DNA of 64,000 nt from Bacillus dicomae (GTDB lineage Bacteria > Bacillota > Bacilli > Bacillales > Bacillaceae_G), in contig NZ_VHIV01000001.1 of the NCBI RefSeq assembly GCF_006494425.1, forward strand, positions 930,001-994,000, given 5' to 3'. The position numbers and the translations under genes were made by a program. The notes below the pieces were generated by a model. It was not told the DNA's origin, made no database searches, and saw only the letters and a program-made list of their open reading frames with translations. Shown piece by piece: positions 8,368 through 16,531 of the stretch (positions are counted from its first letter, which is position 1; the number at the start of each line of letters is the position of its first letter).

Positions 8368-8470
8368 TACGGGCGCCTAAAAATACGTGATAATCTTTGT
8401 CTGCTAATTGACGAACAAGTTCATATCCAATTCCTTTATTTGCACCTGTTATGAAAGCATATTTTTTCAT
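8351..8470 (-). pseudogene. Truncated short-chain dehydrogenase (SDR) N terminus
   Basis: Starting at ATG 8470 the minus strand encodes MKKYAFITGANKGIGYELVR and about 14 further natural residues, the classic SDR cofactor-binding start (TGxxxGIG, then ARN). After LGARN the frame enters the bcr1 repeat, which supplies a few foreign codons and the stop. The rest of the oxidoreductase is gone, so this is a remnant left by bcr1 insertion plus deletion. Confidence 0.75.
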
Positions 8471-8661
8471 ATTGAATTCCCCCAGTAGTGTTATAGTAGG
8501 TTACAAAAGAAAGGATAAAACCTAAACTTAAGTTTTGGTCAAGAGGAATTTTCGAAAATTAATATAGAATATCTATATATATAAGTGAGAATTCTTATCA
8601 TTCAAGAGGAAGTCTGTTATTATAAGAGATGTAGGTATTATATTTTCAAGGGGATGAAAAA

Positions 8662-10050
8662 ATGGAGTACAGAATTGAAAGAGATACATTAGGAGAAATA
8701 AAAGTTCCAGCTGATAAATTATGGGCAGCACAAACACAACGCAGTAAAGAAAACTTCCCGATTGGAACAGAGCAAATGCCGCTTGAAATTGTAAAAGCAT
8801 TTGCAATTTTAAAGAAGAGTGCGGCACTTAGCAATCAAAAATTAGGAAAGTTATCAGAAGAAAAAGCAAAGGCAATTGTGACAGCTGCTGACGAAGTCAT
8901 TGCAGGGAAATGGAATGAACATTTTCCGCTTGTCGTATGGCAAACAGGTAGTGGTACACAGTCAAACATGAATGTGAATGAAGTAATTGCAAACCGAGGG
9001 AATCAAATTTTGAAAGAAAAGGGATCTGACGTACATATTCATCCGAATGATGATGTGAACATGTCTCAAAGTTCAAATGATACATTTCCAACAGCGCTTC
9101 ATGTAGCATGTGTACTCGCAGTAGAAAATCACGTATTACCAGCAATTACGAAATTAAAAGAAACGTTAGCAGAAAAAGTAACTGCATTTGAACATATTAT
9201 AAAAATTGGTCGTACACATTTACAAGATGCAACGCCGTTAACATTAGGACAAGAAATTAGTGGATGGCACCGTATGCTTGAAAAAACAGAGCGTATGATT
9301 GCAGAGAGCAGTACATATATGAAAGAGCTTGCAATTGGTGGTACTGCAGTTGGAACAGGTATTAATGCTCACCCTAAATTTGGTGAGATGGTATCAGAGG
9401 AAATTAGCCAATTTACAGGTAAGCAATTTATTTCAGCACCAAATAAGTTCCACGCATTAACGAGCCATGATGAAGTTGTATATACGCATGGTGCATTAAA
9501 AGCATTAGCAGCTGATTTAATGAAGATCGCTAACGATGTGCGCTGGTTGGCAAGTGGTCCACGTAGTGGTCTAGGAGAAATTATTATTCCAGCAAATGAG
9601 CCAGGAAGCTCTATTATGCCAGGTAAAGTAAATCCAACGCAAAGTGAAGCGTTAACGATGGTTGTAGCGCAAGTAATGGGAAATGATGCAACAATCGGAT
9701 TTGCTGCGAGCCAAGGTAATTTTGAGTTAAACGTATTTAAACCAGTTATTGCATATAACTTCTTACAATCCGCTCACTTATTAGCAGATGCAATTGTTTC
9801 ATTTAATGATAATTGTGCAGTTGGTATTGAAGCAGATGAAGAAGTAATTAAAGAGAATGTGAATCGTTCATTAATGCTTGTTACAGCATTAAATCCGCAT
9901 ATCGGATATGAAAATGCCGCGAAAATTGCGAAGCATGCTCATAAAGATGGTTTAACTTTAAAAGAAGCAGCATTGCAATCTGGACTACTAACAGAAGAAC
10001 AATTTGATGAAATTGTAGATCCGAAAAAAATGATTGCTCCGAAAGAGTAA
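8662..10050 (+). CDS. fumC: Class II fumarate hydratase
   Basis: A 462-residue enzyme interconverting fumarate and L-malate in the TCA cycle. It carries [16 protein letters not shown] near residue 97, [19 protein letters not shown] near 130, and the superfamily signature [15 protein letters not shown] near 318 with the catalytic serine loop. Length is usual for class II fumarase. The ATG follows AAGGGG at 8 bases. The TQSE ending of the signature and the [10 protein letters not shown] segment separate it from the aspartase at 57631, which reads PVMPE. Monocistronic, with its own terminator. Confidence 0.95.
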   Translation: MEYRIERDTLGEIKVPADKLWAAQTQRSKENFPIGTEQMPLEIVKAFAILKKSAALSNQKLGKLSEEKAKAIVTAADEVIAGKWNEHFPLVVWQTGSGTQSNMNVNEVIANRGNQILKEKGSDVHIHPNDDVNMSQSSNDTFPTALHVACVLAVENHVLPAITKLKETLAEKVTAFEHIIKIGRTHLQDATPLTLGQEISGWHRMLEKTERMIAESSTYMKELAIGGTAVGTGINAHPKFGEMVSEEISQFTGKQFISAPNKFHALTSHDEVVYTHGALKALAADLMKIANDVRWLASGPRSGLGEIIIPANEPGSSIMPGKVNPTQSEALTMVVAQVMGNDATIGFAASQGNFELNVFKPVIAYNFLQSAHLLADAIVSFNDNCAVGIEADEEVIKENVNRSLMLVTALNPHIGYENAAKIAKHAHKDGLTLKEAALQSGLLTEEQFDEIVDPKKMIAPKE

Positions 10051-10052
10051 TA

Positions 10053-10092
10053 AAAAAAGCCGAGATTCTTTGTTTAGAATCTTGGCTTTTTT
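10053..10092 (+). terminator. Intrinsic terminator of fumC
   Basis: Long stem AAAAAAGCCGAGATTCT / AGAATCTTGGCTTTTTT with a six-base loop, beginning right after the stop codon. Confidence 0.9.
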
Positions 10093-10137
10093 AATATTGA
10101 TCTTTTCTATTTGTATTACTGTAAGTACCAAAATAAA

Positions 10138-10560
10138 TTATTTGTTAGCAGGCATATTCAATACTTTCATATGCGGACAGTTTTCTTTTAAGACTGAAAG
10201 GAACTTTTCTTCTTCTTGGGGTATAAAAACAGTTACAGAATCAAATAAATTGTAATGGATTTCTAATTGCTGTCTAGTCCATTTTTTTGAATTAAGTTTT
10301 TTACCAGCGTATTTAACGTGACGAATGTTTTCAAATGGAATTTCAGTATGAAATATGAAACCGTGTTTTACAATAAGAGATGATGCAGTTATATTGTAGT
10401 GAGAAAAATAGAAGGAAGCAAGATTTACGACATTTAGCAACATCATGAGAGTGAAGAAAATAGAATTTTCATTTTGGAAGAATAGCGAAATGAAAAAAAT
10501 AATGATAAATAATGTAATGAAAATGACGTGAAATGGATTCTTTTTCGCTTTAAACTTCAA
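10138..10560 (-). CDS. PH-domain-like membrane protein
   Basis: About 140 residues: a lysine-rich N terminus, two hydrophobic helices (near residues 12-30 and 34-55), then a small beta-rich domain with ITASSLIVKHGFIFHTEIPF and IRHVKYAGKKLNSKK. This layout matches bacterial PH-like domain proteins of Bacillus with unknown role. The start chosen is TTG at 10560, six bases after GAGGTG; the in-frame GTG at 10569 is part of that ribosome site. The gene is transcribed towards fumC and stands alone. Confidence 0.6.
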   Translation of the reverse strand: MKFKAKKNPFHVIFITLFIIIFFISLFFQNENSIFFTLMMLLNVVNLASFYFSHYNITASSLIVKHGFIFHTEIPFENIRHVKYAGKKLNSKKWTRQQLEIHYNLFDSVTVFIPQEEEKFLSVLKENCPHMKVLNMPANK

Positions 10561-10615
10561 GTTAGTCACCTCGGTATACGTGTTCTTTAACTAAATTAAA
10601 TCACAATATTGTGAT

Positions 10616-10655
10616 AAAACGAAAGAATATGCAGAATTGCATATTCTTTCGTTTT
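10616..10655. repeat. Orphan long hairpin
   Basis: A 17-base perfect stem AAAACGAAAGAATATGC / GCATATTCTTTCGTTTT with a short loop. It lies between divergent genes, so it ends no obvious transcript. It may be a terminator of an unseen small RNA or an operator. Confidence 0.6.
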
Positions 10656-10723
10656 ATTATTCGTGTAAAATTTCTTGATGGGATAAATTCAAAAGAAGTT
10701 TTGTAATAGTGGAGTGGCATGAA

Positions 10724-10885
10724 GTGACTTATAAGAATAGAAAGATAGCGTTAGTCATAATTATTTGTATGATGATTTTAGGCAGTTGTGCTAATAAGTT
10801 TATTGAGGATGGAAATCGAAAGCATACATTTGTACAAGCAAGTAAGGTTTTAGTAGAGGCTGTAAATAGAATATTTAAAAGGTAA
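10724..10885 (+). CDS. Small predicted lipoprotein
   Basis: A 53-residue product from a GTG start with GGAG about 10 bases upstream. The N terminus has basic residues (YKNRK), a hydrophobic core (IALVIIICMMIL) and a lipobox LGSC, so Cys22 would be lipidated and the 31-residue remainder anchored outside the membrane. The remainder (ANKFIEDGNRKHTFVQAS...) is not recognised. A strong terminator abuts the stop codon. Small size makes it easy to miss. Confidence 0.6.
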   Translation: MTYKNRKIALVIIICMMILGSCANKFIEDGNRKHTFVQASKVLVEAVNRIFKR

Positions 10886-10915
10886 AGGTGTTTTCGTATA
10901 CGAAAACACCTTTTT
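10885..10915. terminator. Bidirectional terminator
   Basis: Near-perfect palindrome AAGGTGTTTTCGTA / TACGAAAACACCTT with T-run on each side. It serves the small lipoprotein gene and the convergent MBL hydrolase gene. Confidence 0.85.
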
Positions 10916-10919
10916 GTAG

Positions 10920-11705
10920 TTAAAATTGAAGGCTGAAGTTTTGGAATGTGTGAATACCAGTCCCATGTTTAATCAGCTCTTTATCATTTAAATATTGAAT
11001 AGCATATTTCACTTCTTTCAATATAACAGGCGAAAGGCCGAGGGTATGATGTGAACCAAAAATTTGTTTAATAGGAAAGAGGTTTGTAATTTTATTTAGA
11101 GACTGAACTAAATCTACAGGGTTTGTTGATGGATAAAATGCAAAAATCGTGCCTTCATAAAGTAAATCTCCTGTGAATAAAAAAGCAGTTTCATAATCGT
11201 ATAGGCAAATATGCCCCGGTGAGTGACCTGGCGTATGTATAATTTGAATTTTCCTATTTCCGATATCAATCATATCTCCATCTTGTAGTAATTTTGTTGG
11301 TGTTCCTTGAAAGGGTTTGAATGTTTCAGGTTGAAATGTTTTAGGTGTAGGTAAAGTAATATCACGAGCGATGTCGTGCCTAATTTGAGTAATAGGAAGT
11401 CCTTTTATGCCATTAACGAGCCAATCCGCCTCTAAAGCATGTACATAGATTTCTTCAAATTGTGCGTGACTACCGATATGATCCCAATGGACATGTGTTG
11501 TGACAACAGTAATTGGTAAGTTTGTTAGTTGGTCAGTTATACGCTTCAGATTATCGATGCCTAGTCCAGTATCGATAAGGAGTGCGGTAGTATCGCCTAC
11601 AAGTAAGAAGGAATGTACTTTTTCCCAATGTCCATATTCACTAATCGCATATGTATTTTGGGCCATTTGTTTAACAGTAAACCATGGGTCTTGTAAAATA
11701 GTCAT
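10920..11705 (-). CDS. Metallo-beta-lactamase-fold hydrolase
   Basis: A 261-residue cytosolic protein of the MBL superfamily. HVHWDH at residues 71-76 is the metal-binding HxHxDH motif, DTGLG precedes it, and HTPGHSPGH supplies further ligands with LFTGDLLYEG after it. These are general hydrolases (glyoxalase II-like or lactonase-like); nothing identifies the substrate. The ATG at 11705 is preferred because the in-frame GTG at 11717 lies inside the ribosome-site-like GGATGTG. Single gene with a shared terminator. Confidence 0.8.
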   Translation of the reverse strand: MTILQDPWFTVKQMAQNTYAISEYGHWEKVHSFLLVGDTTALLIDTGLGIDNLKRITDQLTNLPITVVTTHVHWDHIGSHAQFEEIYVHALEADWLVNGIKGLPITQIRHDIARDITLPTPKTFQPETFKPFQGTPTKLLQDGDMIDIGNRKIQIIHTPGHSPGHICLYDYETAFLFTGDLLYEGTIFAFYPSTNPVDLVQSLNKITNLFPIKQIFGSHHTLGLSPVILKEVKYAIQYLNDKELIKHGTGIHTFQNFSLQF

Positions 11706-11929
11706 GTTTTGTTTCACATCCTATCGTAATTCATTCATTAAATACATTCGTTTTTTGTTGCTTGATTTCCTTTTTAAAGAATATCTAATAGATGTTTTTA
11801 TAAAAGTTTATAAAATAGGTAAACGAAACGTTGGAATGTTTATTTTAATTGTGTTAAGATGATGAAGTGATAATAAACGATATTGAAATTTGTTTGTTTT
11901 TAGATAAACATTTTGAAGGAGTGTTTAGT

Positions 11930-12694
11930 ATGAGTGATATTTCAGAGAAGTTTTGGGATGCGTCGGTGGAGGAATTGAAAAAAGGGTATGTGTTTGATGA
12001 GGAAACAGAGGAGTATATTTGTTTAGCTTGTGGAGAAACGTTTATTAAGGGAGTTATTTATCAAGATAATCAAGTTTTGTATGAAGCAGAGAAGTTTGTA
12101 CAAGTGCATGTGCAAAATGAACATACGTCTATGTTTGATCATTTATTAAACCTTGATAAGAAGTATACAGGTTTAACTGATTTGCAAAAGAAAATGGTTC
12201 AGTTTTTTCATATGGGGCTGAATGATAAAGAGATTGTAAAAGAGATGGATGGAGGAAGTACTTCAACCATCCGAAATCATCGATTTACACTTCGAGAGAA
12301 AATGAAGCAAGCGAAAGTATTTTTAGCATTAATGGAACTGTCAGAAGAAAAATCAAAAGTACAAACAAAATTTGTACCCATTCATAAAACAGCAACGATG
12401 GTAGATGACCGTTACAATATTACAGAAGAAGAAAATGATGAAGTATTAAAAACGCATTTTACAGAAGGATTAGATGGACCACTGTCTAAATTTCCGAAAA
12501 AGCAAAAGCGTAAGTTAATTATATTACGCCATTTAGTAACGAAGTTTGATAGTAATAAACAGTACACTGAAAAAGAAGTAAATACTATCATAGAAAGTGT
12601 ATACCCGGATTTTGTAACTTTAAGAAGATATTTAATCGAATATGGTTTTTTAGATAGAACAGCTGATGGAAGTCAATATTGGGTGAAGTTATAA
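11930..12694 (+). CDS. DUF2087-type HTH regulator with N-terminal zinc-ribbon-like motif
   Basis: A 254-residue protein with three parts. Residues 28-75 hold CLAC (C31, C34) and a later H..(5)H pair, a possible zinc site. Residues about 85-140 are a LuxR-type helix-turn-helix (LTDLQKKMVQFFHMGLNDKE ... STIRNHRFTLREK). Residues about 180-254 form a DUF2087 domain (FPKKQKRKLIILRHL ... TLRRYLIEYGFLDR). ATG 11930 has AAGGAG 9 bases upstream; a longer frame from 11867 lacks a ribosome site. Probably a transcription factor; target unknown. The MATE exporter follows about 100 bases later on the same strand. Confidence 0.7.
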   Translation: MSDISEKFWDASVEELKKGYVFDEETEEYICLACGETFIKGVIYQDNQVLYEAEKFVQVHVQNEHTSMFDHLLNLDKKYTGLTDLQKKMVQFFHMGLNDKEIVKEMDGGSTSTIRNHRFTLREKMKQAKVFLALMELSEEKSKVQTKFVPIHKTATMVDDRYNITEEENDEVLKTHFTEGLDGPLSKFPKKQKRKLIILRHLVTKFDSNKQYTEKEVNTIIESVYPDFVTLRRYLIEYGFLDRTADGSQYWVKL

Positions 12695-12791
12695 TATACG
12701 GAGAAGAAAATGAATAGAAGCACATCGTTATAACAACTATACAAAGAGATAGAAGTTGAAAAAAGATTTTTAATAAAAGGAGAAATGAAAT

Positions 12792-14201
12792 TTGAAACCA
12801 CCTATAGATAACAATAAAGAAGGTGCGGAGTCACATAAGTTAGAAAATGAGAGTAAACCGATTTGGAAATCGATGTCCATGTTTTTAGTACCGTTACTAT
12901 TAAGTAATGTACTACAATCAGTTGGACAATTATTTGGTATGGTAGTAGTAGGAAGATGGCTTGGAGTGAATGATTTAGCGGCCATTTCGGCATTCTTTCC
13001 GCTATTTTTCTTACTCGTTTCATTTGTAATTGGTATTGGTTCAGGTAGTTCTATTTTAATTGGTCAGGCGTTTGGTGCTAAAAATGAAGATCGTTTAAAA
13101 GCAATTGTTGGTACGACGTTGACGTTTACTTTTATTATTGGAGTTGTGTTGGCGATAGTAGGTAGTATTTTTGCGATGGATATTATGCGCCTTATGGGAA
13201 CGCCAGAAAATATTATTGAGATAAGTGTACATTATGCACGGATTTTATTTATATCGATGCCAGTATTGTTTTTATATTTTGCATACACAACATTTATGAG
13301 AGGTACAGGAGATTCTAAAACGCCATTTTACTTTTTAATTGTAAGTACAGCGCTAAATATGATTTTATTACCAATTCTTATTTTTGGATGGTTAGGAGCT
13401 CCGAAATTAGACGTTTATGGAGCAGCCTATGCCTCTGTTATATCTACAGTTATTACGTTTATTGTCATGTTAGTGTATTTAAAGAAGAAAAATCACCCAC
13501 TACAATTAGATAGTACGGTAAGAAAATATCTTCGAATGGATGGGGAGTTATTAAAGTTATTACTACGCCTCGGTATTCCAGCGAGTATTAATATGATATT
13601 AGTTTCATTATCTGAAATTGCGGTAATCGCGTTTGTAAATCGTTACGGTTCAGATGCAACAGCGGCATATGGCGTTGTGAACCAAGTTGCAAGTTATGTA
13701 CAAATGCCAGCCGTTAGTCTTGGTATTACAGTCTCCATTTTTGCTGCACAATCAATTGGTGCGAATCAATTTGATCGATTGCAGAAAGTTGTGAAGGCCG
13801 GAATTATTATGAACTATGTCATCGGTGGTGTGCTAATATCTCTTATTTATTTGTTCTCAAGGGACATTCTATCACTATTTTTAACGAGTCAAACTACAAT
13901 TGAAATTGCTCATAGTCTAGTTATGATTACATTATGGAGTTATTTAATTTTCGGCCATGCGCAAATTATTAGTGCGACAATGCGAGCGAGTGGTACAGTA
14001 TTATGGCCAACTGTTATCGGCGTCGTATCAATATGGCTTGTTGAAGTGCCTGTAGCGTATTACCTTTCTTACCATACGAGTCTTGGTATAGAAGGGATAT
14101 GGATTGGGTACCCAGCAGCGTTTATTGTCAGCTTAATACTACAATATGCATATTATAAGCTTTCATGGCAGAAGAAACGAATTACACGATTAGTGAGCTA
14201 A
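12792..14201 (+). CDS. MATE-family multidrug efflux transporter
   Basis: A 469-residue protein with twelve membrane segments in two homologous halves, as usual for MATE (NorM/DinF-type) exporters that expel cationic drugs using Na+ or H+ gradients. Typical stretches are VGQLFGMVVVGRWLGVNDLA and FMRGTGDSKTPF. The start is TTG 12792, preceded by AAAAGGAG; the nearby ATG at 12785 hits a stop after eight codons. It may be controlled by the HTH regulator just upstream, which is inference from position only. Confidence 0.88.
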   Translation: MKPPIDNNKEGAESHKLENESKPIWKSMSMFLVPLLLSNVLQSVGQLFGMVVVGRWLGVNDLAAISAFFPLFFLLVSFVIGIGSGSSILIGQAFGAKNEDRLKAIVGTTLTFTFIIGVVLAIVGSIFAMDIMRLMGTPENIIEISVHYARILFISMPVLFLYFAYTTFMRGTGDSKTPFYFLIVSTALNMILLPILIFGWLGAPKLDVYGAAYASVISTVITFIVMLVYLKKKNHPLQLDSTVRKYLRMDGELLKLLLRLGIPASINMILVSLSEIAVIAFVNRYGSDATAAYGVVNQVASYVQMPAVSLGITVSIFAAQSIGANQFDRLQKVVKAGIIMNYVIGGVLISLIYLFSRDILSLFLTSQTTIEIAHSLVMITLWSYLIFGHAQIISATMRASGTVLWPTVIGVVSIWLVEVPVAYYLSYHTSLGIEGIWIGYPAAFIVSLILQYAYYKLSWQKKRITRLVS

Positions 14202-14207
14202 ATATTG

Positions 14208-14246
14208 AAAATGTCCCTAAGTGATTTTACTTAGGGACATTTTTTT
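14208..14246 (+). terminator. Intrinsic terminator of the MATE gene
   Basis: Stem AAAATGTCCCTAAGT / ACTTAGGGACATTTT followed by TTTT, starting six bases after the stop. Confidence 0.9.
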
Positions 14247-14257
14247 GTAAAGGTATG

Positions 14258-14414
14258 TTTATCCCGCATTAACGGGCAGTAAGACTCCCACCTCAAAATT
14301 CGGCTGGAGCAAAGAAGTTAGGCGGGAGATCAACTGCCCGTAAATGCCCGATTTGTTCAACTAATAATCAGTGGGGGATGAACAAAACCCCCACTGATTA
14401 AAGTTTCACTTTAT
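14258..14414. repeat. bcr1 element, copy 2 (full length)
   Basis: 157 bp bounded by TTTAT at 14258-14262 and 14410-14414, with the same outer and inner stems as copy 1 and only scattered base changes. The right TTTAT overlaps the stop codon of the peptidase E gene. Confidence 0.88.
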
Positions 14415-15109
14415 AAATAGCTTTTTAAAGTAATATCAAAATGTTGTCTAATGAGTTTGTTATCACTCATATAAAACTCCCAAGCTTTTTCAGGTTCACC
14501 GATAATTTCAAAAGATTCTTCTGTAATATATAAGGCGCAATTATCCTCTAGTGCAATGCCTTCTATATTACCTTGATGATTTTGTAAAAAGGAATGGAAG
14601 GCGTTCATTCTATTTAATTGATTATAATGTGGACAGAACCTTTTGTTCACGATTCCCCAACCGTTGCTCTCTATATAACCAGAACCTTCATAATCTGAGC
14701 GGATACTAGATGTGAACCAGCACATAGCACCAGCGCTACACCCCGCAATGAGCTTTCCTTGCTCCAGAGCCAATAATAATTTTTCATCGAGTTTATGTTC
14801 TTTCCATTCTGTAATCATTTGAATATAGTTCCCGCCACCGAGATAAATTAAATCAGCTGAACGAATCATTTCGTCCATCTCATATTTAGAAGGTGTATCG
14901 GCTATCGTACGTAAAATTTGTACTTCACAGTGTAATTGTTTTTCAAACGTGTCGACAAATAATTTTATATAGCTTTCATCATCATGACTAGCTGTAGGAA
15001 TGAATAATACTTTCGGATACTGTTTATTTGTTAATTCTATAAGTCGCTCATTAATAGGCGAGTGATTTGAATCTTGTAAATCACCGCCACCAATGACAGC
15101 TAATTTCAT
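14411..15109 (-). CDS. Peptidase E-like protease (family S51)
   Basis: A 232-residue cytosolic protein. MKLAVIGGGDLQDSNHSPIN, LIYLGGGNYIQM and GCSAGAMCW match peptidase E / cyanophycinase-type serine peptidases; the serine of GCSAG is the nucleophile. Peptidase E removes N-terminal aspartate from dipeptides, but substrate is not proven here. ATG 15109 has AGGTGGTG 7 bases upstream. Its TAA stop lies in the TTTAT end of bcr1 copy 2, so the last residues may have been altered by insertion. Confidence 0.8.
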   Translation of the reverse strand: MKLAVIGGGDLQDSNHSPINERLIELTNKQYPKVLFIPTASHDDESYIKLFVDTFEKQLHCEVQILRTIADTPSKYEMDEMIRSADLIYLGGGNYIQMITEWKEHKLDEKLLLALEQGKLIAGCSAGAMCWFTSSIRSDYEGSGYIESNGWGIVNKRFCPHYNQLNRMNAFHSFLQNHQGNIEGIALEDNCALYITEESFEIIGEPEKAWEFYMSDNKLIRQHFDITLKSYL

Positions 15110-15607
15110 AGTAAAGCACCACCTAATCATTTTTGTTATATAAAAATTCGATAGAAGAGAGTTACATTCCTTCTGTGATGTAATGATTAAGTAGAAAATA
15201 TAGTTTAAATATATCGGAATAGTAAAGCGGAGGCTGGTTACATAGAGAAATGAATTAGAAACAATTTACCCCGCTATTGGCCAGGCAGTAAGCCCCCCAC
15301 CATAAAATCCAGAAAATGCATAGAAGTTAGATGGGGGATGAACAAAACCCCCATTGATTAAGGTTTTACTTTATCGATATATAACACTTCATACTATTGT
15401 TTCAAAATATGGAAACAATATGTTTAAATAGATATAACGAACCATGAATTCACATTGAATGAGTGCTTATACTTTAAAAAGGAATCGGAAATAATAGAGA
15501 TTTTATAAATGAGTTTTTACTTTTAATAGGAACTTTTATTACAATATGGTAAAATTATTTCAATATATTTATTTAATATAAAAATACAAAGAGGGAGCGT
15601 GAAAAAA
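15110..15607. other. Intergenic region holding a shortened bcr1 copy
   Basis: About 500 bases without a recognisable gene. The only structured part is the bcr1 derivative at 15265-15374. The remainder is AT-rich promoter sequence for the divergent flanking genes. Confidence 0.5.
15265..15374. repeat. bcr1 element, copy 3 (internally deleted)
   Basis: 110 bp starting TTTAC at 15265 and ending TTTAT at 15374. The left CAGTAAG.CCCCCACC part is followed directly by TGGGGGATGAACAAAACCCCC. The middle ~47 bases present in copies 1 and 2 are missing, consistent with a deletion between the two TGGGG(G)AT repeats of a full element. Confidence 0.75.
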
Positions 15608-16006
15608 GTGGATTTTCGATTCGAATTTACAACGAAGGTGAAAGAATACTTGGATGATGAGAAGGATGAAAAAATAATAAAAGATGGACATAGAGATATC
15701 ATTTTTCAGTATTTATATCCGCTAGAGAGTGAAATTGGTATTTATAAAAATCCTAACTTTACTTTTTTTGCATCAGGAAGACGCTCGCATATCGTATTAG
15801 AAAACATTGAATTTAAAACAGAGGTAAATGTAAAAAGTAACATCATTGAAATTACAAAAATAGTAGATAATGTCGTTATCCCGTTGGATACAATAGTAGC
15901 GAAAGATCGGGAATTGTTTGCGCTTGGGCGTAATGAGAAGTTTAGTGTACAAATATTAGAGCAGTATCTGTTTGATACATTTGGAGAAAAATTAGGTTTA
16001 AAATGA
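15608..16006 (+). CDS. Hypothetical cytosolic protein (DUF3942-like?)
   Basis: A 132-residue charged protein beginning MDFRFEFTTKVKEYLDDEKD, with no signal peptide or membrane segment. The ending EKFSVQILEQYLFDTFGEKLG and the ILEQYL pattern recall small Bacillus cereus-group proteins of the DUF3942 type, but that link is from memory and weak. Start GTG 15608 is 10 bases after GAGGGAG; an upstream GTG at 15599 is only one base from it. No operon partner. Function unknown. Confidence 0.55.
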   Translation: MDFRFEFTTKVKEYLDDEKDEKIIKDGHRDIIFQYLYPLESEIGIYKNPNFTFFASGRRSHIVLENIEFKTEVNVKSNIIEITKIVDNVVIPLDTIVAKDRELFALGRNEKFSVQILEQYLFDTFGEKLGLK

Positions 16007-16080
16007 ATGGAATGGCCTATGTATTTATAGGTAGTGAATTTTTGTATATATCATTTGCGTTTGACCTTTCATTTAGTTTG

Positions 16081-16097
16081 TACTACAATTCGTAGTG
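16081..16097. promoter_or_regulatory. Candidate BlaI-type operator 1
   Basis: TACTAC-N5-GTAGTG inverted repeat ahead of the BlaI-like gene (ATG 16114). It resembles the TACTAC/GTAGTA dyads bound by BlaI/MecI-family repressors. The same spacing recurs at 17365-17381. Confidence 0.65.
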
Positions 16098-16113
16098 TGA
16101 AAGGAGCTATACT

Positions 16114-16527
16114 ATGTTTACTCAAAACTATAAGTTAAATGAGCACGGGTTAAATCATTTCTTTGGACCGCTTGAAGCGAAAATTATGGAGATTGTTTGG
16201 TCTACCGAGGGTATTACGATTAAAGAAGTGCAACAGAAATTAAGTGAAGAATCACCTGTGAATTTTAACACTGTTATGACAGTTATGAACAGGTTAGTAG
16301 AGAAATTACATTTAGAAAAACAGACTGTGAAAAGAAGTGGCATATATCGTGCTGTACAAACGAAAGAAGAATTCTTATCCAATCAAACGAAGAAAATGAC
16401 ACAGGAATTGATGGGGGAATTTGGAGATTTAGTTGTAAATCATATGCTAGATGAATTAGAGCAGGCTGATCCGAATTTAATAAAAAAGCTAGAAGACAAA
16501 TTGAGTCAGTTAAAAAAAGAGGATTAA
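16114..16527 (+). CDS. BlaI/MecI/CopY-family repressor
   Basis: A 137-residue winged-helix repressor. LEAKIMEIVWSTEGITIKEV and NTVMTVMNRLVEK are the helix-turn-helix of the BlaI family; the C-terminal part is the dimerisation helix bundle that the partner protease cleaves in characterised systems. AAAGGAGC is upstream of the ATG. The stop is four bases before the start of the M56 peptidase, as in bla/mec regulator pairs. An operator-like dyad lies at 16081. No beta-lactamase or penicillin-binding gene is adjacent; instead a TlpA-like gene carries the same dyad, so that is the probable target. Confidence 0.88.
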   Translation: MFTQNYKLNEHGLNHFFGPLEAKIMEIVWSTEGITIKEVQQKLSEESPVNFNTVMTVMNRLVEKLHLEKQTVKRSGIYRAVQTKEEFLSNQTKKMTQELMGEFGDLVVNHMLDELEQADPNLIKKLEDKLSQLKKED

Positions 16528-16531
16528 TGAA

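Noticed and set aside
8211-15374. bcr1 copies as a CRISPR or IS array
   Set aside because: Copies are kilobases apart with no spacers or transposase; they fit a dispersed non-autonomous repeat.
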